DNA of 64,000 nucleotides from positions 1-64,000 of the forward strand of contig NW_026515432.1 of assembly GCF_014898815.1 (NCBI RefSeq), read 5' to 3'. A program made the position numbers and the translations under genes. Origin of the DNA: Panonychus citri. Its lineage: Eukaryota; Arthropoda; Arachnida; Trombidiformes; Tetranychidae. Below, piece by piece: positions 45,618-55,837 of the stretch (its first letter is position 1; every line of letters begins with the position of its first letter). The notes below the pieces were generated by a model that was not told the origin of the DNA, ran no database searches, and was given only the letters and a program-made list of their open reading frames with translations.

Positions 45618-45907
45618 TGTTGGTTTTCACCTTGAAATAACCTTTGGGTTTTTACTGATTAAAAGATACTTTATTTTTCTTATGTGTTTAGGATGAGATC
45701 CCCACTCCAACTACTACAATTCTATTTTTTTCATCATCATCATTATCTTCATCCTCATCTTCATCCTCATCTTCATCTTCATCCGCATCCTCATCTTCAT
45801 CTTCATCCGCATCCTCATCTTCATCTTCATCCGCATACTCATCTTCATCTTCGTCTGCATCCTCATCCTTATTTGGATCTTGGGTTGCAACTATTTTGTT
45901 GCCAACA
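45618..45907 (-). repeat. 5' LTR of the element (right end in window)
   Basis: 290 bp, TGTTGG...CCAACA. It is 12 bp longer than the other LTR because of an extra unit in the TCATCC/TCTTCA tract. It acts as promoter in element sense. The polyadenylation signal is TTTATT on + at 45670-45675. In the - strand frame of the interrupted ORF it reads as an acidic (D/E/A)n tail, which is a by-product of the repeat. Confidence 0.92.
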
Positions 45908-45912
45908 CCTCT
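45908..45912. repeat. target site duplication (right), CCTCT
   Basis: Five bases immediately after the right LTR, identical to 36754-36758. They confirm integrase-mediated insertion and the exact element borders. Confidence 0.85.
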
Positions 45913-46221
45913 CTTTTTCAAAGTTGGTCCTGATTTTTGTGTCGAAACTTCAACATTTGATTCAGCAGATGGTTGATTTGGTGATTTCGGTTGAACATCG
46001 GTTGATGATGATGATGGTTGATCTTTTTCATTTAGTTCCGATTGTATTTTTGTTTCAGACTCTGATGATGATTTAGTTGCGTTGATTGCACTAGTATTTT
46101 TACCATATTTTTTATTACTTTGAGCAAAATAACAAATTTTTTCTCGTGATCTTAATCGAGACTTTATAGGAGACATCTCGGTGTCATGAAGAAGAACAAT
46201 CTTTAATTGTATCACCTGCAC
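45908..46221 (-). pseudogene. 5' part of an ORF interrupted by the LTR element
   Basis: A frame starting at ATG 46219-46221 (or 46174-46176, MSPIKSRLRSREK) encodes a Ser/Lys/Gln-rich, charged protein with no recognised domain. It runs into the LTR at 45907, where the reading continues as an artefactual acidic repeat until 45688. The natural continuation is at 36639-36758. It may be a host gene or an older transposon ORF. Confidence 0.55.
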
Positions 46222-46259
46222 TACATATACTAAATATATTGGTAAGATTATTTATTTTT

Positions 46260-46840
46260 CAGTCACACGGTCTCAGGTAGCTTCGCAGAACAAGTTCTTT
46301 CAATTGAACGGCTCTGAAGAATGACTTATCTGTGATAAATGCCGTCTTGGTTTTGTCAAACAATTTTCGCCTTGGATATATCAACACATACCGGCGATTT
46401 AAGGTTTGACCAATGGTGTCCATACGTTATGGCCATTTTAGATACTTTCAAATTTGGTGGCGTTGATGAAAATGGCAAATCTTTTACATCTGTTCATGGT
46501 TTGATTTTGTGCGGTGATTTCAACGTTGAAAATGTTTTTTTTCGAATTCCTGACAATCAAAATAGTAGAAAATTAAATAAGATGCTGAAGAGATACAATT
46601 TGACGCCAATTTCGGATAGAGCAACTCACAACGCTGGAGGTTTTTCATATTACATTCATTATTCTAGTATCTCAGCCTTCTCAATGAAAATTTCGTGACT
46701 AGTGTTGGATTAAATAGTGACCGCATCCATTCAACGTTGTTTAGGTCTGCAGAGAATCCTTGGAAACTATCATTGATAGACGTTGACTGTCCAACATTGA
46801 GTCATCTTTGAAATTCAAGAAAAGTGTTGCTGCTGTTAAT
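46260..46840 (+). pseudogene. non-LTR retrotransposon endonuclease remnant
   Basis: The frame at 46339-46698 contains THTGDLRFDQWCPYVMAILDTF and LILCGDFNVE, the GDFN block of endonuclease/exonuclease/phosphatase domains used by LINEs. Farther on is PISDRATHNAGGFSY, after which the expected DHI-type block continues only in another frame (ILVSQPSQ), then VTSVGLNSDRIHSTLF. The domain is incomplete at both ends and frameshifted. No reverse transcriptase was seen next to it. Confidence 0.5.
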
Positions 46841-47272
46841 TTGACTCTACCAATATAACCTGACCGTTTTTCAATAAAAAAATTTATTCAAAAACAATGA
46901 TTTGATCGCAATTGATGTGAACGAATTAAAAGTTGTAGTGAAAATTCGATCAGGAAACTCACAAAAAAATCTTAAGTAATAAGGAATAAAGATAACTCGG
47001 ATTGCGTTAGATCTAAAGATAATAGAGATGACTATTGCATATGCGAAAGGATAAATGATTAATCTAGTGATTAATATCAAGAACTCTAAATAACTTTAGA
47101 ATATAAATTTGCTTGAGTAAATTACACAACAAGCATGAGACATCGATCCGTCCCCGTCTTTTTTGTATTTTTGAAAATTTTGTTATTTTGAATTGATTTT
47201 TTGAAGATGCATATATTTACAATGAGGATAATTATGATTATATAGGATTATATACATATATATTATATATGA
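46841..47272. other. AT-rich non-coding gap
   Basis: No convincing coding sequence. It includes a TATATGATTATA-type stretch near 47235-47280. Confidence 0.4.
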
Positions 47273-48181
47273 TTATATGAGGGTGATTATGGTAAATAAA
47301 TATATAAAAAATTTAGAATTTACTCTTCTAACCAGAAGGAAAGTTCTTTTCTTCCTTCTGGAGAGCGATCGGCTTGAATAGCCTCTAATCGATTGTTTAT
47401 TATTTTTTGATTTTATTTTTGTTTTTACGAATCTTAAGGAGCAAGTTGACCGTAAGATCAGTGGGTATGAGCAATACAATTTGTATGAGCTCATAAGGAA
47501 ACTTGCATGAGTTCGGTGATATTCTTTGAGTCCATGATCTTTCAGATATTTTAGAATATCATCGACGTTATCAGATAGATCCTTCATCTGCTTTAGGTTT
47601 TTCCTATACATATAATACTTCAACATATTGCGCCAAAATTGTTCTATTTTTGATTCGAGAGCCACTATCGTATTAATTCCCTCATTTACATCAGAGATTG
47701 AAATAGACGATATCTCAATCTCTGATGTAAAAACAGTTTCATCAACTACAGAGGCTCTGAATTTTTCCCATATTGCATCTTCCCGTCTCTGCGTTTCAGC
47801 CAGCTTGGCTTGAATTTCTCTTTCACCCTGCGCCGCACCCCCACTCGCTCCACCCTGAACTGCTTCATTACCCTCTTCTTCCTGTTGATCTTCTCCATCC
47901 TCAATTCTTTCCTCACGCCCTGAAGTTGATTGAGCATTTTCATCAACTTCTCTCTCACCAGCCTCGCTTTCCCTTTCTTCCATGAGCTCATCTTCTCTCT
48001 CATCCTCTTCTTCCCCATATCCTGAAAAATACGAAAATATAGATCCAAATAGCTTGTTATATTTTTCTATTTCAATTTTCCTACTATTTTCCGGAACATA
48101 ATTGATCAAGTGTGTGAAAAAATCCTCAATTTCACGTTTTTGAATTTCACAAATTTTTGTTGTTTTCTCCATCTCTGCCAA
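47273..48181 (-). CDS. unassigned acidic coiled-coil-like ORF, 302 codons
   Basis: An intact frame beginning MAEMEKTTKICEIQKREIED. The N-terminal about 55 residues are mixed charged and helical. A Glu/Asp/Gly-rich stretch (about residues 55-125) is followed by helical, leucine-bearing sequence (about 150-225), a basic Ser/Arg/Lys-rich segment (SSRSLSRRKKRT) and a short hydrophobic end. No family is recognised. The surrounding DNA is rich in transposon remains, so it may be the gag-like ORF of a mobile element. The alternative is a host nuclear protein. Confidence 0.4.
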   Translation of the reverse strand: MAEMEKTTKICEIQKREIEDFFTHLINYVPENSRKIEIEKYNKLFGSIFSYFSGYGEEEDEREDELMEERESEAGEREVDENAQSTSGREERIEDGEDQQEEEGNEAVQGGASGGAAQGEREIQAKLAETQRREDAIWEKFRASVVDETVFTSEIEISSISISDVNEGINTIVALESKIEQFWRNMLKYYMYRKNLKQMKDLSDNVDDILKYLKDHGLKEYHRTHASFLMSSYKLYCSYPLILRSTCSLRFVKTKIKSKNNKQSIRGYSSRSLSRRKKRTFLLVRRVNSKFFIYLFTIITLI

Positions 48182-48449
48182 AAATGAAATGAAAAATGAA
48201 AAAAAGAAGACACAAATGTTGTGATAATTTATAAGATTGAAGCTTCAGTAGTAATTAGCTTTAGCAATTTTATGTTGTTTATAACTAAATGAAATATCTT
48301 GAACAAATGATTTAAACACTAATGATATTCGATTCTGAACCTCGCTTAAAACCATTAAAATATTATTATTGAAACAATACTTGTGTGAAGATATGAAAAA
48401 AACAAAGAGCTTTACTTTATGAAGCCTTAGGTGTTAGAGCTCTGGTTCA
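48182..48449. other. AT-rich non-coding gap
   Basis: A promoter-side gap between two divergent ORFs. No motif was seen. Confidence 0.3.
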
Positions 48450-48773
48450 ATGGGAACCAAGTCACGGAACATCACTTCAAACAAGCAAATTAAGTGGGGC
48501 CTTCTGGAGGAATACAAAAAATTCAACTCGGGAGCGGTTGACGTTTCGAATCCAGCAAATGTACGTCCAAAGATCAAACGTTTTGGATGCATGTTTTGTG
48601 GTGCATTTCAGAGATCCAGATCCTCAAATACTAGACACATAAAATCATGTAAGTTTCCCGGGGCGCCGAAACATAAATGTGTCTCTCGTGATGGCAGGAG
48701 ATTATATCCATCTATTTGTAAGGGATTGACATCATACGTTGCCCCAACGGTGTGCTCCTTTCATCGATCATGA
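48450..48773 (+). CDS. unassigned small zinc-finger-like ORF
   Basis: 107 codons. It contains a C-x2-C-x12-H-x3-C finger (CMFCGAFQRSRSSNTRHIKSC in part) followed by a basic region with two further Cys. Codon content is not low-complexity. It is opposite in strand to its neighbours. It might be an exon of a host gene or a mobile-element fragment. Confidence 0.35.
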   Translation: MGTKSRNITSNKQIKWGLLEEYKKFNSGAVDVSNPANVRPKIKRFGCMFCGAFQRSRSSNTRHIKSCKFPGAPKHKCVSRDGRRLYPSICKGLTSYVAPTVCSFHRS

Positions 48774-48814
48774 CGTCATCCCATTGTTTTTGGATATCAT
48801 TTGGAACCTCGCAA

Positions 48815-49153
48815 TCATGTTCTACGTTTCCAGTCGACGGGGTCCAAGCAAGGTATGAATTTTCTTCGGTCTGTACAAACAATATAAGCCCATGGAAATT
48901 TCAACGGACGATTAGAAGTACCTATTGCCTTTGGATTAGATATATCATCTTCTCGAATACGAGCCAGACAATCCACCTCCAAATAACGTTGATCGCTGCT
49001 CCTCAACCTAACCACCGTGTGTTTTTTGAGCTCTTTTAAGCTTGATTTTCTAGTCTCACAATAGGAACATTCGAAACAAACTGGATTGGCGTCTTCAAAT
49101 GTCTTGGCCGCTTCCTCCTGCTTATCTATGTGCTTGTCTTCACCCCTGCCCAT
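48815..49153 (-). CDS. unassigned zinc-finger-like ORF, possibly the C-terminal part of the upstream ORF
   Basis: 113 codons with FECSYCETRKSSLKELKKHT, a C-x2-C-x12-H half-finger, followed by other Cys/His residues. It overlaps the end of the ORF at 49126-49668 in a different frame by 28 bp. A frameshift near 49130-49150 would join them into one protein. Alternatively they are two overlapping ORFs of a mobile element. Confidence 0.35.
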   Translation of the reverse strand: MGRGEDKHIDKQEEAAKTFEDANPVCFECSYCETRKSSLKELKKHTVVRLRSSDQRYLEVDCLARIREDDISNPKAIGTSNRPLKFPWAYIVCTDRRKFIPCLDPVDWKRRT

Positions 49154-49668
49154 GCAACCAATTCTTCCCTGGTAATTTCAGTCAGATCTGAAAGAGGCTT
49201 AGCGTTCATGAAACGACTTTTCGGAGCCATGGAACGCTCGTACTCCACTCCTCTGATAGGCTCGCCATCAATAACAGTATAGAATGTCGAATCACAGGGG
49301 TGATAAAGCATCTTTTCGTGAATCCCAATCATTTGTTTACCTGAAGGAGCGGCTTGAATCTCATCCGATGGATTTATCTCTTCTTGAGACTCTGAAGATG
49401 GACTTGGTGGTTGTTGCTCTAATCGCTCAATCTCTGCTCGAGGTGCACGTTTCCGAGAACTAGCTCGTTTCCTTTTCTGTTTCCTTATTATTACAAGATT
49501 ATTCCTGGCAAGTCCTTGAGTGCCAACACCATCCTCACCACCAGACGCTTGATTCTGCTGATTCCCGTCAATTCTAATTTGTTCAGCAACCTCCGAAGTA
49601 TCTAACTTCCGATCAGTAATACTAGAATAGTCTTGGTCCTCCTCAATCATCATCTGAGTAGGTCTCAT
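49126..49668 (-). CDS. unassigned ORF with nuclear-localisation-like basic cluster
   Basis: 180 codons starting MRPTQMMIEEDQD. A Gln/Gly-rich segment is followed by a strongly basic stretch (RKQKRKRASSRKRAPR), a Pro/Ser-rich segment and a more structured C-terminus (MLYHPCDSTFYTVIDGEPIR ... LTEITREELVAWAG). It does not look like low-complexity noise. The family is not recognised. Confidence 0.4.
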   Translation of the reverse strand: MRPTQMMIEEDQDYSSITDRKLDTSEVAEQIRIDGNQQNQASGGEDGVGTQGLARNNLVIIRKQKRKRASSRKRAPRAEIERLEQQPPSPSSESQEEINPSDEIQAAPSGKQMIGIHEKMLYHPCDSTFYTVIDGEPIRGVEYERSMAPKSRFMNAKPLSDLTEITREELVAWAGVKTST

Positions 49669-50500
49669 CCCTTACTAAAATTCGTCCAAAAGTCCAATAC
49701 CTTGTAGTGACTCTCTCTCTCCATTCTCTAAAAAAGCACCAAGGTTTGGAATTTTCCTTAAGCGGGATACTGACGTCTTTCCTGTACAAGCTAAATTAGG
49801 AAAACGGAAGAATAAAACGAATGAGTTAATACTAAACAAAACAAAACAAGAATAAAATAGTATATATAGAATAAAACACTTTCAAAAAACAAAACTTTCA
49901 ACTCGCATGACACACTCGTGACTCTCGACGACCTCGTATAAAACCAGATAATCTACTGATAGAATGTTCACTTCTTTTAGAATCATCACAACATTCAAGT
50001 TAACCCATTCCAATAATCCGTGTAATTCATTACAATCATTTAATCAACCATTGGATAATAAAAGTTCAATTATATTAGTTAAAGTTCTTCTAATTGTGTT
50101 CTTACTTTATTTAATTCATGTATCACTCATCAAGTAAAGTTTTTTACGTTACAGAACTGTTTATGGTGTAACAAACTTTCACTTTTTTTACCGATTATTT
50201 GGATATAGAAATAATTAATTACTGTTTTGGTTGGACATTTATATTGTGAGGGGATAAAAGTCAAGATATTAACACACGCAAAGGTATCATAACCTCCCTT
50301 CTCACCCCAATGTTATTATTTTTATCACTTTCTATTTGAATGCTAAAATGGGAGTTTTTCCTCCCAAAAACCTATTAATTTTGATTATCATTGACAAGAG
50401 AGGAGAAGTAAATGTATGTATCTTTACTCCTCCTCTCTCAGGAAATTAACTTCTTTATGACTTTTCCATTTTACATTAGGCAGGAAAACTAAATTACTTT
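49669..50500. other. AT-rich gap
   Basis: No recognised coding sequence or RNA gene. Confidence 0.3.
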
Positions 50501-52000
50501 TAGGAGGAGGAAAGCATTAGGAAGGTGGACATTATAAATGACCATCTCTCTAGGGAAGCAGGAAAGTTTAAGATCGCATCAATTAACTTTGGGGCCCTAA
50601 GAAAGAGGCTCTTTCTTTCTCTTTGTTTGGGGTCAAACCTCTTTCTTTTGCTCTGTCTTTTCTCTTTCGCAATGGATCGAATTGGCTATAGAAGAGAAAG
50701 AGAGAAAGACAGAGGGTTGCGAAGTCAGTTACAACTCAACATTGTCACCATCAACATAAACTCTTAGTTGTTTTTCTTTCTCTCTCTGTGCTATACTTCT
50801 CTTAAGAAGTTTTGGTTTTAAGAAGTTTTATTTTAAATATTTGGTGTTCACCACCACCACCGCCATCTTTGTGTCCCCCAGTTCCCCCAGTTTTGCCACC
50901 ATCTCCAATTTTGTGTGCCCAGTTTCGCCGTTACCAACATACCTGTGTTCCCCCAGAACCTCCTTTGCTGCTAAGCCGCCGCTCCCTCTCAGACTGACCC
51001 GTGACAGGATCATCTTCAAGGTAAGACTTAGGCTTCTGAGTATTCTTTTCCTTTTTTTACAATTGATCCTTCACCTTATTCATAACCTTTTGCTATCTAT
51101 TCCATCCGAACCTTTACCATTATTGACACCTTCATTGGAAATTTATTTGGTCCTTAACCATATTAGCATACCTTTTACCTTTTATTCGTAATCATAATCA
51201 TATCTCATCATAACCAGTATCCTTAACCTACGATCCTTCGCCATAAGAATCGCTTTTGAACTTAAATATTGTACTCCTCATCACCAGTCGTAACCTCTAT
51301 TACGCTAAACTTCCGCCTCAAGGATAACAGTTTCATCGAGACAACATTTATCTTGAGTATTTTCTTCACGGTACTTTACCATCCTTTTTAACTATTATTA
51401 CTCGCCAATTAATTGCACAGATATAACCCTGTATTGACCAATCACTATACTAGACATAATAAAAAGCTTTTCATCGAAGGTCAAGAGTTTTACGAATCAT
51501 TATCGCTACTAGAATTATCGAAATCTTTTTGCTAAGGTCAACGTAAGTACCATCACAACTATAGACAGCTTTGGTTCAGGCGAAATAAACTGTCAATTGA
51601 TCTAAGTTTCAAACTCAAAATGTCCATAGGCAAACACCAAAGAGTTAACAGCAGTAGTCCAGATTCAAGGAGCCGTACAAGAAATAATTGATCTACTGAT
51701 TTTGCATCACTTATCAATAACTGGACCAGAAGACTGGTTTCTGGAACAATATTGGACGACAATTGGCTGATCTGGAAATAGTGATGAGTTTAATCAACAA
51801 ATAGAGTTTATGCAACAACTTATATTTTCAGGTTTGACTGTAACGAATCGATAAATTTATACATCACCCATGAGCGTTTGAGAGAAAACCCTATTCTACA
51901 TGCCGATACACCTTCCACCAGTCGAGATATTATTTTAAATCTTTCTACGAACGAAGAGCAAAGGAAATCATCTTAATCAAATTTATCTCCTCACAATATA
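50500..52000 (+). other. possible decayed retroelement or host exon region
   Basis: 50840-51020 is locally more GC-rich than the rest of the window, with a CCCCCAGTT-type repeat, and ends in TTCAAG|GTAAGA, a good splice-donor match. Farther on, 51590-51980 has coding-like pieces on + separated by stops (for example SLINNWTRRLVSGTILDDNW and ERLRENPILHADTPSTSRDI). They resemble a decayed ORF of an LTR element or gene, but no domain is recognised. Confidence 0.25.
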
Positions 52001-55000
52001 ATAAAAATTTAATTTTAATATGGTAATTGATTTTTGTGTCTATTTTGTGCTTGTTCATTACATTTTGATGTTTACAAGCTTCCGCTTTCACTCAACAGAT
52101 TCATTCTTCTCACATTTCAACCTTTCCTGTTTTTTGTCCATTTTTTACCTTGAACTGCTTTCCTATCATTTCGAGGTATTTCATCGTATAATTAGTTATA
52201 ATTTATAGTTTTTCTATCTCTTTCTTTTACCATTCGCTATAAGTGATGATTATGTATTTCTATTTGGTTTTGGAAAGGTAAACTGAAAACTTAGAACGGT
52301 TGAAAAATAGCATAAATAGTTTTCCTTTGTTTTTTTGAGTTACAATCAATTATGAATGAGTAGAGTCGAGAGTCTCAAATAACGATAAATAAACTTTTGA
52401 AATTAAGTTGACTGATTATTGGATCTTATTTAATTTAATCATGTACTTAATTGATAAGCAATTGAATCAAATAATCTGCTGTGAATAACGAAATGAAATT
52501 CAGAACTTTTATTAATCAATCCCGAAGAAGTAAAATAGGGAATACTTTTAGAAGAACTCTTCTGTAGACTCCTGAGTAAATTTTATCCCAGGAAAGTTCT
52601 ATCATAATGGAAATCATCGTAACATAAATTGGAAGAAACAAGACAGAATATTAATTCCAATTAAATGTCTGTTCAAATGAATTCAGAAGATGATACATTA
52701 GAAGATTAATTCCAATACGATGCAGAGATAGAAAAACTTTCTAAAAAATTGGAAGATGATAAAATAATGGAAAGACAGTGTTCCACCTCTATCCTCCAAC
52801 CCTTTCAATGTTAGCAATGATAAACCTTTATTTCTACAGATAAAATATTACTCATTATCATAACTTCTGTGATAATTTCGATGAAAAGATTTCTTCTCAA
52901 ATGGTAACTTTTGACTGTGAATCTTTTTCATACCACCATCATCTTCATTAGTCTCCTCTCACATCCACCATGATAAAAGTTATGCAACTGACGAAATGTA
53001 CTAGCAACACACCATTGGTATTGTCCTGGAAATGAAACAATGAGTTAGAATAATGGTTAGAGATTAGAGAAGAGAGCAAGAAAAATCTGAATGAATGTTT
53101 AATAAAAGTCATGGAAAGAAATTGAGAATTTGAAATATTTTCCTCATTTCATTTTCCATTAACAAACTGATTTTAATGATAATATTTCCATTCATTTCCC
53201 AAAAGATTCAATTTCCACTCTTTCAGCTCTCCCACACTGACTACCACACATTTTCTTCATGTAGAAAAGAAAACCTCAAGTAACCATACTTATTGTTAGA
53301 GCATTAATGGTATTACCTATTCAATAAAAAGAAAAGTTTTCTGTCAATTTTCCCATTTCTTTTTTTCTGATGGTGAGATTTTTCCATTGAAAATATACTT
53401 TATCTCCTCTGAATATAACGGTACAAGTTATTGTGGAAAGAAAATACCTTATGAAAATAATGAGGATGAATGGATGATGATGATTATGATGATGATAAGG
53501 TGAGAATAGAATAAAAAATCATGATCTTGAACAGAAAATAATAATGGGCGTACCAATGTCCAGTGACTGGGACATAAAGTGGGAGGACATAATGTTAACA
53601 AAAATTGATATTTGATATAAATTGTTATTGAAAGTGAAACATCATGTTGATGATGATGATCATGTTTTTATCATTATCATTATTGGAGGTGAGATGAATG
53701 TAAACAGGTAAAAGGAAAGTTATTAATATGATGATGACGATGACCATTACCTATTATCATGATAATAATTTGATGTATTAATAATAATACAACATTTATG
53801 GCGATTATAATATTTAGTCTGATATTAATAGATAATGGTGATAATGATATTTAATTATACATTGTAGCTACCTGAGTAATACATACTTGATGATAATGAT
53901 GATGCTGATGATGATAAGTTGAGTAAAAAATGTTCACTTATATTAATATTTTCCTGGGGCGATACAATTTACCTTTCAATTGTTAAAGGTAAGCATCGTG
54001 GGTGTTTTTTTATCATCATGGTAGCTTTCAAATACTTTTTGATGGGTAAACTTGGTCAAGAATAAAAATGGTCTGTATATGATTTTTATCCATGGATTTT
54101 TTCCTCCATGTTTATTATTTTCTTTTACATGTTTTAAACATCATCTCTCCCTCTCTCTCTCTATTTCTTTCTCCCATAGGGTGGTAATCAAAGGTCATCT
54201 TTATCATCATTTTGATTCTGATATGATGGTCAACCCCTCGCTAGCCAACTCCCTTGGTGTGATTAGATTAAGACTCTTTCTTTTTATTGAGCTTCATGTA
54301 ACATAAGTTTCATCATTTGATTGTTATGTATGATGATTCATTTGATGTATCACTTTTTGTCACCATAACTATTGGTTTAAGATTTAAAGTCTTCGATTGA
54401 TGGAAGAGGAAGAGGAAGAGAGACAGAAAGAGAGAGAGAGAGATCAAATGATGATGATGATGATGATTGGTAATCATGGGGGAGGATGTAATGCATTAGA
54501 AAGAGCAAAGTGAAGTAAAAAGATTTCAGCAAGATCATCATCTTTATCATCATCATGATGTACTAGTAACAATACTTTTTTTTATACTCACTATTTCAAG
54601 AGATATGATAATAATGATGATAACAATGGTAATAATCATGATAATAATATCACAGTGATATTAGTAATAGTAACAGTTATAGCCGAGTGCTCTTGAGTAA
54701 GTATATATCTTGATGATGAAGCTTAAAGTAGTTGCAAAGATGAAGAGGGAAATGGAAGAAAGGAAAGAGATGAAGATGATGTTTAGAAGAAAATTGTTGA
54801 GTACATCTCTTTAGGGATATGTGGCTGTCAACAATTTTCGGACTCAAATTTGAAAGAAGAGAGTGAGAGAGAGAGAGAGATGATGATGATAATAAAAGAG
54901 ATGATAGACCAATGGATATAAGTGAATGAAAGAGAAAAGCAAAAAGGAGAGACAATTGTGAGGGTGGTAAGAGGATGAAGATGATAAGGAGTAGGTAGAA

Positions 55001-55806
55001 AAAAAGAGCAAAGTGTTTTGTGAGCTGCTTTTTTGCATTGGAAAGAAGGTAAATTAAGTTAATTGTAAGTAACTTAGATTTTGAATGAGAGGGAGAAAGA
55101 GACAATCAACTAATGATAATCATACAAAAAGTTTATTTAGATTGTGAGTTAGCGGGTTAGTTATCAAGGCAGCTCATTGATCCTACTCATTAACTAGGCT
55201 CTCTTTTTGTGCCTAATAATAATATCGCTGAATTATATTCTCTCTCTGCATCCTCATCTTCATCCTTTTCCTCATTCTGTCACTATGGTCTCTCTCCCTG
55301 ATTCTCTCTCTCTCTCTCAATCTCGCAATCTCTCTTTCTTTTTCCCTATTATTACATTTGCTTTTGTGGATATATACTAATAATAGTAAACATTGTGAGT
55401 GTGTCTAATTAAATTTGTCAATTTCATCTTCATCTTATTATTGTCATTAGCTTTTTTCCTCTGCATCCTCATCATCATTGATTGAGATTAAGTTTTTGCA
55501 AACACAACAATAGTAAAAGTTTGAATGATGATTAGACAAACACCAAAACTCAATTCATAGTGATAATTATCAGAGTAAATAGTTTTTTTTATTACTCTAA
55601 TGATATATTATCAGAGATTCATGAATGACAATGAAAAGATAAAAAAACACCATGAACATGTTAATGATGATAATGAAGATGATATAAAGTAAATAGTAAA
55701 AAACCTGATTGTTATATCAAAGTAATTTCACTTTTCCGTTTTAAATCATTAATCTATTGTTTTTACATCTTATTGTAAACAATTAAGATGAAAATATACC
55801 AAATAG

Positions 55807-55810
<4 letters not shown>

Positions 55811-55836
<26 letters not shown>
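55811..55836. repeat. (CT)n microsatellite
   Basis: A CT run of about 26 bp. Confidence 0.8.

Positions 55837-55837
<1 letters not shown>

Larger units (their letters stand above)
36759..45907 (-). mobile_element. Ty3/gypsy-type endogenous retrovirus-like element with Env-like and RING-like ORFs
   Basis: A complete but damaged element of 9149 bp. In its own direction (right to left) it has a 5' LTR, primer-binding site, about 1.7-kb leader with a repeat array, gag-protease, reverse transcriptase/RNase H/integrase, Env-like gene, RING-like ORF, polypurine tract and 3' LTR. The RT-RNaseH-integrase order and Ty3-like RT place it in Ty3/gypsy, and the Env-like gene makes it errantivirus-like. 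The LTRs differ by about five substitutions and one 12-bp repeat indel by hand count, so the insertion is fairly recent. Even so, gag, integrase, env and the RING ORF each contain stops or frameshifts. It sits inside an older ORF with a 5-bp target duplication. Confidence 0.92.

Noticed and set aside
45688..45907. Acidic (Asp/Glu)n protein tail on the - strand
   Set aside because: Arises where the interrupted ORF reads into the LTR repeat. It is not the original C-terminus.
54677..55105. 142-codon Ser/Leu-rich - strand ORF
   Set aside because: Low-complexity; composition follows GATGAT and GAGAGA tracts; no signal peptide or domain arrangement that holds up.
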